Below, one piece after another: positions 7,922 to 16,923 of a stretch of 18,913 nucleotides of DNA. This DNA comes from JAZLIT01 sp045617525. Its GTDB lineage: Bacteria; Bacillota; Bacilli; Bacillales_A; Planococcaceae. Both the position numbers and the translations under genes were made by a program. Numbering within the stretch: the stretch's first letter is position 1; every line of letters starts with the position of its first letter. The stretch is taken from positions 1 through 18,913 of the forward strand of contig JAZLIT010000049.1 of the NCBI GenBank assembly GCA_045617525.1, in the 5' to 3' direction. The notes under the pieces were generated by a model. That model did not search any database. It was not told the origin of the DNA and worked only from the letters and a program-made list of their open reading frames with translations.

Positions 7922-8881
7922 TGTGGATACCTAATTATTTTTACTGATAGCAATCTTTCAATGAAAAACGTCAGTTCTATCCTAGACATATGCTCAGTCA
8001 AAAAATATAATTCCAATATTATACTTATTTTACACTTATACCATGCTCGGTAATTTATAACAACTTATGTACAGTTAACACTAGTATATTTGTTATTTGA
8101 CTCCCTTTACACAAACCATTCAGAACCACGGACACAAAATAAAGAACGAATTCTCCTAATCAGAATCCACCCTTAAAAATTTCTTATAATAACTCCAACC
8201 AAGCCACCGCTTCACAATGAGCTGCGAAATCGGTCATAGCACATCCTAGAATTAAGCCGAGTTTCGACATTCTCAAAAAATAGCTTTATTAAGAAAGAGC
8301 GAAAGTTAAATAAAAACTTGTTCACTAGTTAAATATACATAGGAATCTCACAAGACTTTTTTATCAGTCCAATTTATTAATAAGTTTAGTTAAAAATAAC
8401 AATATGAATACTCAATTGTTTATTTGCAAAAACCACCGATCTCTATCTCTCCTTTATTTGCTGAATTTCCTAACTAAAATCTATCTAAAAATACTGACCA
8501 CTTTTCTAAATTAAGAATATTAATTACAAGTTAGATAGGTAAACACAAAGTCCCTTTTTATCTTAATTAATCAAACACCCTTTAGCCCTACCACTCTTTT
8601 TATATGTTAAATTAATCTTTTTTTGAATAGGAGAGATAAGTTTAATCCATTTGCAAAATCCAAAATATCAGCAAAACCCTAGTAGCACAACAACTATCAT
8701 AAATATCCAACTAAGTCTCAATACTCTATTTTTCTACCAAAATTAGGTAATTAATATCAAAATTGTTTTTCGCTAATAAACCCGACACATTACGACATAC
8801 AAACCATTCCCCATAATCTAACATAGTACTTACAACTAGAGATTTAAAATTCACAGATTAATCATTTCTACCTAAAAATAT
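7922..8881. other. Long intergenic region without a convincing gene
   Basis: About 960 bases separate the divergent response regulator and protease genes. The region must hold both promoters, but I see no clear -35/-10 pair for either. A TATAAT-like minus-strand hexamer near 8018-8023 may serve the regulator. It contains repeat copy C with a 28-codon minus-strand frame (8184-8270). From 8641 to 8880 the plus strand has only about 15 G against 53 C in 240 bases. Confidence 0.6.
8191..8219 (-). repeat. Dispersed intergenic repeat, copy C (partial)
   Basis: This 29-base segment matches 17067-17095 (copy D) at 28 positions. It is the half of the repeat that is absent from copies A and B. On the minus strand both copies read HCEAVAWLEL just before a stop codon. 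After the shared block the sequence diverges from copy D. Confidence 0.7.
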
Positions 8882-8884
8882 ATA

Positions 8885-8981
8885 AAGGAAGGAGGTAAGG
8901 ATGTTTCTAAAGTCCAACCTACAAGCTTCAAATCTACAATTAAAGGTAAAAAGTGAATTAAAAATCGAAGGGGGAATGAAA
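8885..8981 (+). promoter_or_regulatory. Two candidate ribosome binding sites for the protease gene
   Basis: A strong GGAGG at about 8890-8895 precedes an ATG at 8901. A second one, AAGGGGG at 8968-8974, precedes an ATG at 8982 by seven bases. Both starts are in frame. Only the second puts a normal signal peptide at the N-terminus. Confidence 0.6.
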
Positions 8982-11900
8982 ATGAAGAAGAAAAAAACTT
9001 CTAGAATTGCACTTAGTATAGTTGCTACTGCAGCGATGACGTTTTCTTTATTAACGCCAGGTGTTATGAACGCACAAACGACTTCCAATCAACTCTATGA
9101 ATCTTTTAGAGATTCCAATTCAAGTAGTACTTTTAATTCTGCACGCGGAAAATTGAATACGCGCTTACTTGAAAGTTTCAAAGAGGATAACAAGGTAACA
9201 TTTTTAGTGAAATTTAAAGATAAAGCGAATTCTGCTCAAGTTGCTACGACTGCTCGTCAAAAAGCGGTAGATTCAAACTTATCCGCTCAAAACGCAAAGT
9301 TGATTCAACGTTCTGCTGTTGTCTCTGAATTAAAGGCAACATCTATTGAATCTCAACAATCGGTAATGCAATTCCTTGATAAAGAAGCAGCGATTGGCAA
9401 TGCAACAGATATTACATCCTTCCATATCGTAAATGCAATTGCCGTCACAGCAACTCAAGAAGTTGCGGAAAAAATCGCCACATTCGAAGAAGTAGAGAAA
9501 GTTTTACCAAATGAAACACGTCAACTCTTTGCAACCAAAACTGAAAATGCCGTAACACCAAGTGCGGAAGTTGCAAACGTTGAGTGGAATATCGAACGCG
9601 TTAATGCACCAGAAGCTTGGGAAATGGGCATTGATGGTTCAGGTACGGTAGTTGCAAGTATCGATACCGGCGTTCAATGGGATCACCCAGCTTTAAAAGA
9701 AAAATACCGTGGCTATAACGCAGCAACCGGACAAGTTTCTCATGATTATAACTGGTATGATTCAACTTCTGCTGGACGAGCTACTCCATATGATGATCAA
9801 GACCACGGAACCCACGTTACAGGTACAATGGTCGGTAGTGAACCAAATGGCTCAAATCAAATAGGGGTTGCACCTGGAGCCAAGTATATTGCAGTAAAAG
9901 CATTTACTGCTAACGGAGGATCAGATGTTGACCTATTAGAGGCAGCTCAGTGGATTTTAGCACCAACAGATGCTAACGGAAACCCGCGTGTTGATATGGC
10001 ACCAGATGTCGTGAATAACTCTTGGGGCGGTGGTCCTGGATTAGACGAATGGTACCGTGATGTTGTTATTAACTGGCGTGCAGCAGAAATCTTCCCTGAA
10101 TTTTCTGCAGGTAATACAACATTATCTAACCCAGGTGGTGCTGGTTCTGTTGCTGCACCAGCAAACTATCCAGAGTCTTTTGCTACAGGAGCAACAGACA
10201 TCAATAACTCAGTTGGAAGTTTCTCTCTCCGTGGCCCATCACCTTACGCTGAAATTAAACCAGACATTTCTGCTCCAGGTGTAAACATTCGTTCATCTGT
10301 TCCTGGAGGAGGTTATGAAGGTGGTTGGAATGGTACATCGATGGCCGGTCCTGCTGTATCAGGCGTAGCTGCTCTCCTTCGTCAAGTGAATGCAAATTTA
10401 ACCGTAGATGAAATGGAACAGATTCTTCTAGACACTGCAAATCCACTAACAGACAGTCAATATCCTACTACACCTAACCATGGTTATGGTTATGGGTTAG
10501 TGGATGCTTATGAAGCTGTTTCTTCTATCATTTCTGGACTTGGTACACTAGAAGGCCAAGTTACACAAGAAGGAACGGATACTGAAGCACCTAATTTCGA
10601 TCATACTGCACCACATGAAACATATGCCGGAATGGCTTTAAATTTAACCGTTTCAGTTAGCGATAACATTAGTGTTTCATCAGTTGTACTTAACTACAAA
10701 GATGAAAATAATACATGGCAACAAATCCAGGCTGGACGTAAATCTGGAGATTATAAAGCTGGTGAATTCGCTGTAGTTATACCGGGTGAATTAATCTCTG
10801 GTAACTCATTTACGTACAAATGGACAATCAATGACTTTGGTAACAATGAAGTAATCAGTGACGAGTACGTTGTAGAAGTAAAACCAGGCATCACTGTTGG
10901 TTATTCTGAAAACTTTGAAACACAACCAATTGGCTGGTACTCATTTGGTACTAATGATAGCTGGGATTGGGGTGCACCAACATCTGGCCCAGGAAATGCT
11001 GCCTCAGGTGAAAAGGTGTATGCAACAAACTTATCTGGCACATATGCAAACAGCATGAATGCGACACTTGTTGCACCTCCAATTGATCTACCTGCAGGAA
11101 ACTCTTACCTACAATTTAAACACTGGCATAACTTTGAACAAGCTAGTTCTGGTAGAGCGTATGATTATGGACATGTATTTGTTTCAACAGACCAAGAAAA
11201 CTGGACACAATTATTATTAGTTCAAGGTCAATCAAATAGTTGGTTAGATGCAGAGGTTGATTTATCAGACTACGCTGGCCAACGTATCTATATCGGTTTC
11301 AATACATTCTCAGATTCTAGTGTACAACGAGATGGCTGGTATATTGATGATGTGGCATTAACTAGCGTATCTCAAACAAATAAAATCTCTAAAGGGAAAA
11401 ACAATAATAATGGAAACGGGAATGGTAAAGGAAATGATAATGGAAATAAAGGAAATAACAGCGGGAATAAAGGAAACGGGAAAGGTAAAGATGAGCTAAA
11501 AGAAGCTGTAGATCCAAAGACAATTAAACCTGATGCACTTTCAAAAGATGGAACACCTGAGATTGAAGTAATCAGCAATCCAACACTTCTTCCATTAGGA
11601 GCTCAAGTAAGTGTCCTAGAATCAGGACGTTCGGTTTATTCAAGCCCAGCAGACGGTTCATACAAACTCACACATGGTACTGGAACATTTAATGTAAAAG
11701 CAGAGGCTTACGGTTTCACGTCTGAAGTACAATCAGTCACAATTGAGGCGGATGGCACTTCTACTGCGAATTTCACATTAGATGAAATTGAACAAAATAC
11801 AATAAGCGGTACAATTACTGACCAATCAACAGGAGAAGCGATCGAAGGCGCAACAGTTATTCTAGTTGAAGACGCAAATATCGCTCCTATCCTAACAGAT

Positions 11901-13442
11901 GCTAACGGTAACTTTGCCCTTACAGCATATGTGGGTACCTACACATTAAAAGTAATTGCTCGTGGCTACCATGGAAAAGAAATCCCTGTATCTCTTACAG
12001 GTGAACTATCACCACAAAACATTTCACTTGAACCATTCTACACATATCCAGGTGGAGAAATTGGCTATGATGATGGCACTGCTGAAAATGCTCGTGCATT
12101 CAACGCTGCTGGAGAAGCATGGGCAGTAAAAATGTCTCTTCCTGAAGGAAAAGAAAACGGAATTGTAACAGATGGTGTATTCCGCTTCTGGTCAACTGAA
12201 TGGCCTAACCCAGGTGGAACTGAATTTGCAGTTGAAGTTTGGGATGCTAGCGGAACAGACGGTACGCCTGGCAAAAAATTAGCAGGCCCGATTAATGCAA
12301 CTGCTCTTCGAAATGGTGAATGGACAGTAGTAGACCTAACAGAGCACAATATTGTTGTCAATGATGACTTCTATATGGTTTATCGCCAAACATTTGCAAA
12401 CCCGAATACTCCAGGTCTTGCAACTGATGAAAATGGCACTAATGCAGGAAGAAGCTATCAGCATGTATCAGGTGCTTGGTCTACATCTCCTGCTAGCGAA
12501 GGAAACTATATGATTCGCGCACGCGTTAGCTATGAAGTAGTCGGTCCAGTAATTACTTCTCCAGTTACAAACTCAATCACAAATGAAGCTGTAACAACAG
12601 TTACTGGAACAGCATCTCCAACAACAACAATTGAGTTAAAACAAAATGGAGAAGTAGCTACAACAGCAGTAGTTGGAGACGATGGTAATTTTGCAATTAA
12701 AGCAAACTTAATTGAAGGGGCTAATGAATTTTCTGTCCTTTCAAAATTAGATGGTCGAGTAACAGGTGAATCAACTCCTGTTTTAGTTACTTTAGACACT
12801 TTGACTCCAGAACTAACGATCGATAAACCATCTGATGGTGAAAAAGTAAATCGTGAAACAGTAACCGTAGAAGGTTTAATTACAGATGCAAATATTGACA
12901 CAGTTACTGTTAATGGTTTAAACGCAACTATTAGCAATGGAAAATATTCAAAACGCATTATTCTTGATAATGGAACTAATGAAATCATAGTAGTAGCTAC
13001 AGACAAAGCTGGTAACAGTGTTTCTAAGACAGTTACTGTTACTACAGATTTCGATGCACCAATCATTTCAAACTTAAAACCAGCTACAGACATTACAATT
13101 ACAACTGGTAGAACAGTTAAAATTGAGTTTGATAGTGAGCCAGGATTAAAACCTACTTTTGTGATCCATATGCCATTAACAAACTTAGTTCAAAATGCAA
13201 CTGAATTACCAATGATTGAACAAGGAAATGGTCATTATGTTGGCTATTGGACAGTTCCTGCTGATACTGTTGCAAACGGTGCAGTTATTGAAGTAATTGC
13301 AATCGATGACTTCAATAATGAAACTCGTCAAAAAGCTGCCGGTAAATTATACATTAATGTACCGTCATCTACAGAAGATTCTAGCAATCCCGCTACTAAT
13401 GAACAATCATCTAATGATGAAGACTTAACAGAAACACCTTAA
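8982..13442 (+). CDS. Secreted multidomain subtilisin-family serine protease (bacillopeptidase F-like)
   Basis: This is a very large secreted S8 peptidase of 1486 residues from ATG 8982. Numbering below counts from the upstream in-frame ATG at 8901. The signal peptide is KKKK, then a hydrophobic core, then a likely cut near MNAQ. An inhibitor-like propeptide runs to about 205. The S8 domain at 229-545 has Asp255 (SIDTGV), His302 (DHGTHV), Asn405 (SAGN) and Ser480 (GTSMAGP), so it should be active. Downstream come an Ig-like segment (560-665), an InhA/MAM-like beta domain (669-822, ending in WYIDDVAL), an Asn/Gly/Lys-rich linker (829-864) and two carboxypeptidase-regulatory-like domains (893-1046). 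A further beta domain (1047-1214) and three Ig-like repeats (1219-1490) complete the chain. There is no LPXTG or SLH anchor. The role is presumably extracellular protein breakdown. The start choice is discussed with the two ribosome binding sites. Confidence 0.92.
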   Translation: MKKKKTSRIALSIVATAAMTFSLLTPGVMNAQTTSNQLYESFRDSNSSSTFNSARGKLNTRLLESFKEDNKVTFLVKFKDKANSAQVATTARQKAVDSNLSAQNAKLIQRSAVVSELKATSIESQQSVMQFLDKEAAIGNATDITSFHIVNAIAVTATQEVAEKIATFEEVEKVLPNETRQLFATKTENAVTPSAEVANVEWNIERVNAPEAWEMGIDGSGTVVASIDTGVQWDHPALKEKYRGYNAATGQVSHDYNWYDSTSAGRATPYDDQDHGTHVTGTMVGSEPNGSNQIGVAPGAKYIAVKAFTANGGSDVDLLEAAQWILAPTDANGNPRVDMAPDVVNNSWGGGPGLDEWYRDVVINWRAAEIFPEFSAGNTTLSNPGGAGSVAAPANYPESFATGATDINNSVGSFSLRGPSPYAEIKPDISAPGVNIRSSVPGGGYEGGWNGTSMAGPAVSGVAALLRQVNANLTVDEMEQILLDTANPLTDSQYPTTPNHGYGYGLVDAYEAVSSIISGLGTLEGQVTQEGTDTEAPNFDHTAPHETYAGMALNLTVSVSDNISVSSVVLNYKDENNTWQQIQAGRKSGDYKAGEFAVVIPGELISGNSFTYKWTINDFGNNEVISDEYVVEVKPGITVGYSENFETQPIGWYSFGTNDSWDWGAPTSGPGNAASGEKVYATNLSGTYANSMNATLVAPPIDLPAGNSYLQFKHWHNFEQASSGRAYDYGHVFVSTDQENWTQLLLVQGQSNSWLDAEVDLSDYAGQRIYIGFNTFSDSSVQRDGWYIDDVALTSVSQTNKISKGKNNNNGNGNGKGNDNGNKGNNSGNKGNGKGKDELKEAVDPKTIKPDALSKDGTPEIEVISNPTLLPLGAQVSVLESGRSVYSSPADGSYKLTHGTGTFNVKAEAYGFTSEVQSVTIEADGTSTANFTLDEIEQNTISGTITDQSTGEAIEGATVILVEDANIAPILTDANGNFALTAYVGTYTLKVIARGYHGKEIPVSLTGELSPQNISLEPFYTYPGGEIGYDDGTAENARAFNAAGEAWAVKMSLPEGKENGIVTDGVFRFWSTEWPNPGGTEFAVEVWDASGTDGTPGKKLAGPINATALRNGEWTVVDLTEHNIVVNDDFYMVYRQTFANPNTPGLATDENGTNAGRSYQHVSGAWSTSPASEGNYMIRARVSYEVVGPVITSPVTNSITNEAVTTVTGTASPTTTIELKQNGEVATTAVVGDDGNFAIKANLIEGANEFSVLSKLDGRVTGESTPVLVTLDTLTPELTIDKPSDGEKVNRETVTVEGLITDANIDTVTVNGLNATISNGKYSKRIILDNGTNEIIVVATDKAGNSVSKTVTVTTDFDAPIISNLKPATDITITTGRTVKIEFDSEPGLKPTFVIHMPLTNLVQNATELPMIEQGNGHYVGYWTVPADTVANGAVIEVIAIDDFNNETRQKAAGKLYINVPSSTEDSSNPATNEQSSNDEDLTETP

Positions 13443-13450
13443 AAAAATGA

Positions 13451-13494
13451 GGAGACCCCAAAATCGTTCATAACGACTAGGGGTCTTCCTTTTT
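13451..13494 (+). terminator. Rho-independent terminator of the protease gene
   Basis: Arms AGACCCC (13453-13459) and GGGGTCT (13480-13486) form the outer stem. TCGTT/AACGA with loop CAT forms an inner stem, and TTTTT follows. It starts eight bases after the protease stop codon. Confidence 0.9.
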
Positions 13495-13496
13495 AT

Positions 13497-13540
13497 ATAA
13501 ATAAGGGTCTGACTGAAAACAAACTTTCAGACAGATCCTT
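13497..13540 (-). terminator. Terminator of the FAD-linked oxidoreductase gene
   Basis: The arms 13503-13518 and 13525-13540 pair at 14 of 16 positions around a six-base loop. Read on the minus strand the hairpin begins 12 bases after the oxidoreductase stop codon and is followed by a T-rich tail. It stands back to back with the protease terminator. Confidence 0.75.
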
Positions 13541-13551
13541 ACTCTATTTAA

Positions 13552-14922
13552 TTACTTCTCCACTTTAATGTTATGATTATGACAAAATACGTTTGTCGGG
13601 TCATATAACGCTTTCACTTGTTGTAAACGCGCGTAATTATCAGCAAACGCATCCTTTGTTGCATTTTCTGTAGGATTAATAGAGTTTAAGTAGGATGCTT
13701 TTTTATGCGCGTATGGGAGTAATCCAGCATATAAATCGTTAATCCACGTTTCACATACTGCATCGTCGTCGTCCAGTGCCATCACGTCCACTATTAATGC
13801 CCAGCCTGCATCACGCATCGCAAATGGTGAAGTTTCCGCTGTCACTTCGTTCATCTTGCCACCGAGTGACCATATTTGCCCTAAAATCCCAGGTGATGGT
13901 GGTGCATCCATAAAGCTTAAAAACGCCTGTAACGTTTCTCCTTCTAATTTATCGAAGTATAAGGCTGTGCCGTAGCAGTTTACGCTTGGTGGAATCATCG
14001 GGTCAAGCTTTTGCTGTAGTGCACGATACGGGATAATCCCTGATTGGTCCATGATTGGCTTTGCTAGCTCGCGTAATGGTTGCATAGCTGCTTCGCCTTC
14101 CTCTTTCGCACCTGCATACATCCCTAACACCATAATGACTTTTTTGAAGTGTAGCTCTTCTGGTAAAAATGGTGCTGGAGGTAAAATCGTCACCGTGAAG
14201 TTGACCGCCACACTTTCATTTGGTGCGTCCTCTACAAAGCGTTGTGCATTAGTGAATACCTCTTCTGCATCCGCGTAGTCATACATTAAATCTAATGCAA
14301 ATACATCCGTGCCGATTTCATACGCTTGGAATACAAGCTTCGTTACAACACCGAAGTTTCCGCCACCACCGCGAAGTGCCCATAAAAGATCTGGGTGTGA
14401 ATATTCATCTATTGTTAAAATCTCTCCATCTGCCGTAACAATTGTTGCGCCGATAATATTGTCGCAAGCTAACCCATACATACCGCGCAAATAGCCAATT
14501 CCACCACTTAGCGCGACACCGAATGCGCCTGGGTTTGAAGCGGTTCCAATCGGTACGGCTAAACCGTACTTTTGTACTTCAGCTGTTAGTTCCCCCGCCT
14601 TTACGCCGGCTTGGGCTTCTACGGTTTTCGTTTCTTCATTTATCGTCATTGTTTTCATCGCTGACTGGTCGATAACCACGCTACCTTCCGCGATTGCAAA
14701 CCCTGCTAAATGATGTCCGCCACCTTTGACCGCTATCGTTAATTCTCTTGCATTTGCATAATTTACGGCATCCACTACATCCTGTTCCGTTTCACAAACA
14801 ATGATCACTGCAGGTTTTGACTGGATTGCTGAGTTGAAAATTTGGCATTTCTCTTCATACAGCTCGTTTGTCGGTAATAGTAGCTTCCCTTGTAACGCTT
14901 GCTCGTATTGCTGAAAATTCAT
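13552..14922 (-). CDS. FAD-linked oxidoreductase, berberine bridge enzyme-like
   Basis: This 456-residue flavoenzyme of the PCMH/VAO fold has an N-terminal FAD domain at about 37-205. It contains KGGGHHLAG, where His70 matches the residue that carries covalent FAD in this family, and GVALSGGIGYLRG. The C-terminal motif YDPTNVFCHNHNI is the BBE signature. The second covalent link made by Cys in plant BBEs seems absent, since ASNPGAFGV occupies that place. Bacterial relatives oxidise sugars, alcohols or secondary metabolites with oxygen. The substrate here is unknown. There is no signal peptide, so it is likely cytoplasmic. The start follows a GAGGTG ribosome binding site. A perfect inverted repeat lies 21 bases upstream and suggests specific regulation. 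Confidence 0.9.
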   Translation of the reverse strand: MNFQQYEQALQGKLLLPTNELYEEKCQIFNSAIQSKPAVIIVCETEQDVVDAVNYANARELTIAVKGGGHHLAGFAIAEGSVVIDQSAMKTMTINEETKTVEAQAGVKAGELTAEVQKYGLAVPIGTASNPGAFGVALSGGIGYLRGMYGLACDNIIGATIVTADGEILTIDEYSHPDLLWALRGGGGNFGVVTKLVFQAYEIGTDVFALDLMYDYADAEEVFTNAQRFVEDAPNESVAVNFTVTILPPAPFLPEELHFKKVIMVLGMYAGAKEEGEAAMQPLRELAKPIMDQSGIIPYRALQQKLDPMIPPSVNCYGTALYFDKLEGETLQAFLSFMDAPPSPGILGQIWSLGGKMNEVTAETSPFAMRDAGWALIVDVMALDDDDAVCETWINDLYAGLLPYAHKKASYLNSINPTENATKDAFADNYARLQQVKALYDPTNVFCHNHNIKVEK

Positions 14923-14942
14923 TCAACACCTCATTCAATTTT

Positions 14943-14967
14943 CTGATATTCCTTAAAGGAATATCAG
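14943..14967. promoter_or_regulatory. Perfect 11-bp inverted repeat, candidate operator
   Basis: The arms CTGATATTCCT (14943-14953) and AGGAATATCAG (14957-14967) are separated by TAA. It lies 20 bases upstream of the oxidoreductase start codon. No T tract follows on either strand, so it looks like a dimeric repressor site rather than a terminator. The regulator is not identifiable. Confidence 0.6.
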
Positions 14968-15053
14968 GTAAATATATGTGAACAGATCAGCAAATACGAC
15001 TCTGTTCATTAGAATATAAACAAGTAAATTTAGAGAAAATAGTCTCTTCAACT

Positions 15054-15074
15054 AAAAATCTTATGCTCCATAAG
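15054..15074 (-). terminator. Short terminator-like hairpin after the acetyltransferase gene
   Basis: CTTATG (15060-15065) and CATAAG (15069-15074) form a six-base stem with a three-base loop, directly after the stop codon. On the minus strand ATTTTTA follows. The stem is AT-rich and may be weak. Confidence 0.4.
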
Positions 15075-15590
15075 CTATGCATTCCACTCTTCCTCTAAGA
15101 TTGCATAAAAATATTCATCCCACCAATCGTTTCCTTGAGGTATACATTTCTTGAAAAAACCCTCTCTTCTCATACCGATTTTATCCATCACTCGATATGA
15201 TGGAATATTCTCAGGTTGACAAGTTGCTATAATTCTATGTAATTTCATCGTCTCAAAACCATATTTCAATATAGAATGTGCTGCTTCTGATGCATATCCT
15301 TTATTATAATATTTAGGATTGAACACCCAACCGATTTCATATGTATGTTCACCAAAATACTTGTGAAACACAATATGACCAATCAAGGTTTGGTCATTCT
15401 TTAGCAACACAGGGAAAAACTTAGCACTTTCATTACTATTTTCAATTACAAATTTCTTCGTATCCTCATCTGAAAAAACACTCTCTGGTAAATACTTCAT
15501 AACATTAACATCCGATGTATATTCATATACACCTAGCCAATCATCATATGTAAATTTTCGTATTATTAATCTTTCCGTTGTAATGTTCAT
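15075..15590 (-). CDS. GNAT family N-acetyltransferase (RimJ/RimL-like)
   Basis: This 171-residue protein fits the RimJ/RimL branch of GNAT acetyltransferases. It opens with TTERLIIRKF, the typical first strand. Acetyl-CoA would be held by the YEIGWVF strand and the following NKGYASEA loop (about residues 96-103), a variant of the Q/RxxGxG/A pyrophosphate loop. The later segment IIATCQPENIPSYRVMDKIG is also characteristic. Such enzymes acetylate protein N-termini, amino sugars or small amines using acetyl-CoA. The substrate cannot be assigned. The start follows GGGGGAAAG with good spacing. It is a single gene. Confidence 0.9.
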   Translation of the reverse strand: MNITTERLIIRKFTYDDWLGVYEYTSDVNVMKYLPESVFSDEDTKKFVIENSNESAKFFPVLLKNDQTLIGHIVFHKYFGEHTYEIGWVFNPKYYNKGYASEAAHSILKYGFETMKLHRIIATCQPENIPSYRVMDKIGMRREGFFKKCIPQGNDWWDEYFYAILEEEWNA

Positions 15591-15680
15591 TTACTTTCCC
15601 CCGTCTAATATTCAGATGCACTTTTTCGACAATTCACTGTTCACCTAACTCACTAAATTTAATACTTCAACAAAAAAAAA

Positions 15681-15960
15681 TTATAATCCTCTATTTTTTA
15701 TTTGCTCAAAATCTTTTTCCGTAGCATCCATTAACTTCGCAACTTCATTATGTAAATCTTGACAGTCAAAATAGTCCCCTCAATGCCCGCTACTACATCC
15801 CCTAAAGAGTAAGCTTGAACACATACACTCCACACACGTCGAGACTTATTAGTTCTATAACTTCAACAAAAATATCCTTAATCCTTTTAGAACTACTAGA
15901 AAGAAAAAACGGTTGTGCTGTAACACATAGGATGGATGAGGTTATATTAAGCAAATGAAA
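15681..15960 (-). pseudogene. Degraded protein-coding gene remnant, family unknown
   Basis: Three minus-strand frame segments join into one plausible protein. The first, near 15960-15845, includes SSSKRIKDIFVEVIELI. After a frame change near 15836-15845 comes VWSVCVQAYSLGDVVAGIEG. After a second change in a run of four G on the minus strand (15776-15779) comes DYFDCQDLHNEVAKLM and a charged tail ending NRGL at the TAA at 15681-15683. One extra G would repair the second break. No start codon or ribosome binding site is clear, and the upstream end is uncertain. I do not recognise the family. Chance is unlikely given the natural composition and charged helix-like ending, but this is a reading by eye. 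Confidence 0.5.
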
Positions 15961-16020
15961 TGGCAAAGGTGATAGTATCGTTTTTTCTAAAGTAAAGAGA
16001 CCGAGGAAAGTGGTGTAAAG

Positions 16021-16746
16021 ATGCTTGAATTTATGAAAGATATACTTATTGTCTTTGTAAGAATATTATCTATTTTACCCTTGCTACTGTTTATCACCCT
16101 ATTTATGGGGAAACGTGCAATTGGAGAGATACCTGTATTTGATTTTTTAATCGTCATCATATTGGGGGCAGTTGTTGGAGCTGATATCGCTGACCCTAAC
16201 ATTGAACATTTTCCGACTGTTCTAGCTATCATTTTCATTGGAATTTTCCAAAGAGTTGTTGCAAAGTGGAAAATATCTAATCGGAAAATAGGTAGGTTAT
16301 TAACGCTTGAACCAACTGTTGTTATTCAAAATGGGAAATTCATTGATAAAAATCTAAAAAAAATTCGTTATTCGATTGATAATATCCTTCAAATGCTTAG
16401 AGAAAAGAATGTATTTGATATTAACGAAGTAGAAACGGCAATTATTGAAGGCAACGGGGCTTTAAGTGTATTAAAGAAACCACAAAAAAATTCCGTGACG
16501 CGAGAAGATCTGAACATTGTAAACACAGCCTCTTTAATTTCCTTTCCTGTTATCATAGAAGGAACTATTTACTCAGACGTGCTAAGGAATGTTAATTTAA
16601 GTGAAGCGTGGTTAATACAGCAATTATCCGATCAAGGCGTTTATGATATAAACACTGTTTTTTTTGCTTCTATTAATCATAATCTTGAACTACATGTTTC
16701 TTTAAAAAATGAAAATAATATAAACATTCCACCTATAAAACACTAA
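16021..16746 (+). CDS. YetF/DUF421 family membrane protein
   Basis: This 241-residue protein fits the YetF (DUF421) family. It has three N-terminal membrane helices (about residues 7-28, 37-54 and 62-79) and then a cytoplasmic region. The characteristic segments are GKRAIGE between the first two helices and IRYSIDNILQMLREKNVFDI, followed by AIIEGNGALSVL. Members of this family in Bacillus are linked to the spore or cell envelope, but the biochemical role is unknown. Ribosome binding is by a GAGGAAAGTGGTG stretch. The alternative start at the fifth codon (16033) is possible. It has no close operon partner. Confidence 0.88.
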   Translation: MLEFMKDILIVFVRILSILPLLLFITLFMGKRAIGEIPVFDFLIVIILGAVVGADIADPNIEHFPTVLAIIFIGIFQRVVAKWKISNRKIGRLLTLEPTVVIQNGKFIDKNLKKIRYSIDNILQMLREKNVFDINEVETAIIEGNGALSVLKKPQKNSVTREDLNIVNTASLISFPVIIEGTIYSDVLRNVNLSEAWLIQQLSDQGVYDINTVFFASINHNLELHVSLKNENNINIPPIKH

Positions 16747-16923
16747 TTCGGATAAGATTTTGCGAAAAATTACAAGGCAAGGAACGTTATTATAAATGAA
16801 CGAAGGCAGATACCGACACTTTAGTTCTAAGTTTTCACCAAAAATCCAAACCATATTTAATGAAAGAACCTATACATTAAAATTTTTTCAATAAGCGCGG
16901 CTGGTTCATAAAATAATAGTAAT

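Noticed and set aside
12530..13093. Minus-strand open frame of 187 codons inside the protease gene
   Set aside because: It is antisense to Ig-like domains with strong, continuous sense-strand coding. No ribosome binding site or recognisable domain supports it.
14943..14967. Inverted repeat as a terminator of the acetyltransferase gene
   Set aside because: No T tract follows on the minus strand, and a small hairpin with a T tract already lies directly after that gene's stop codon.
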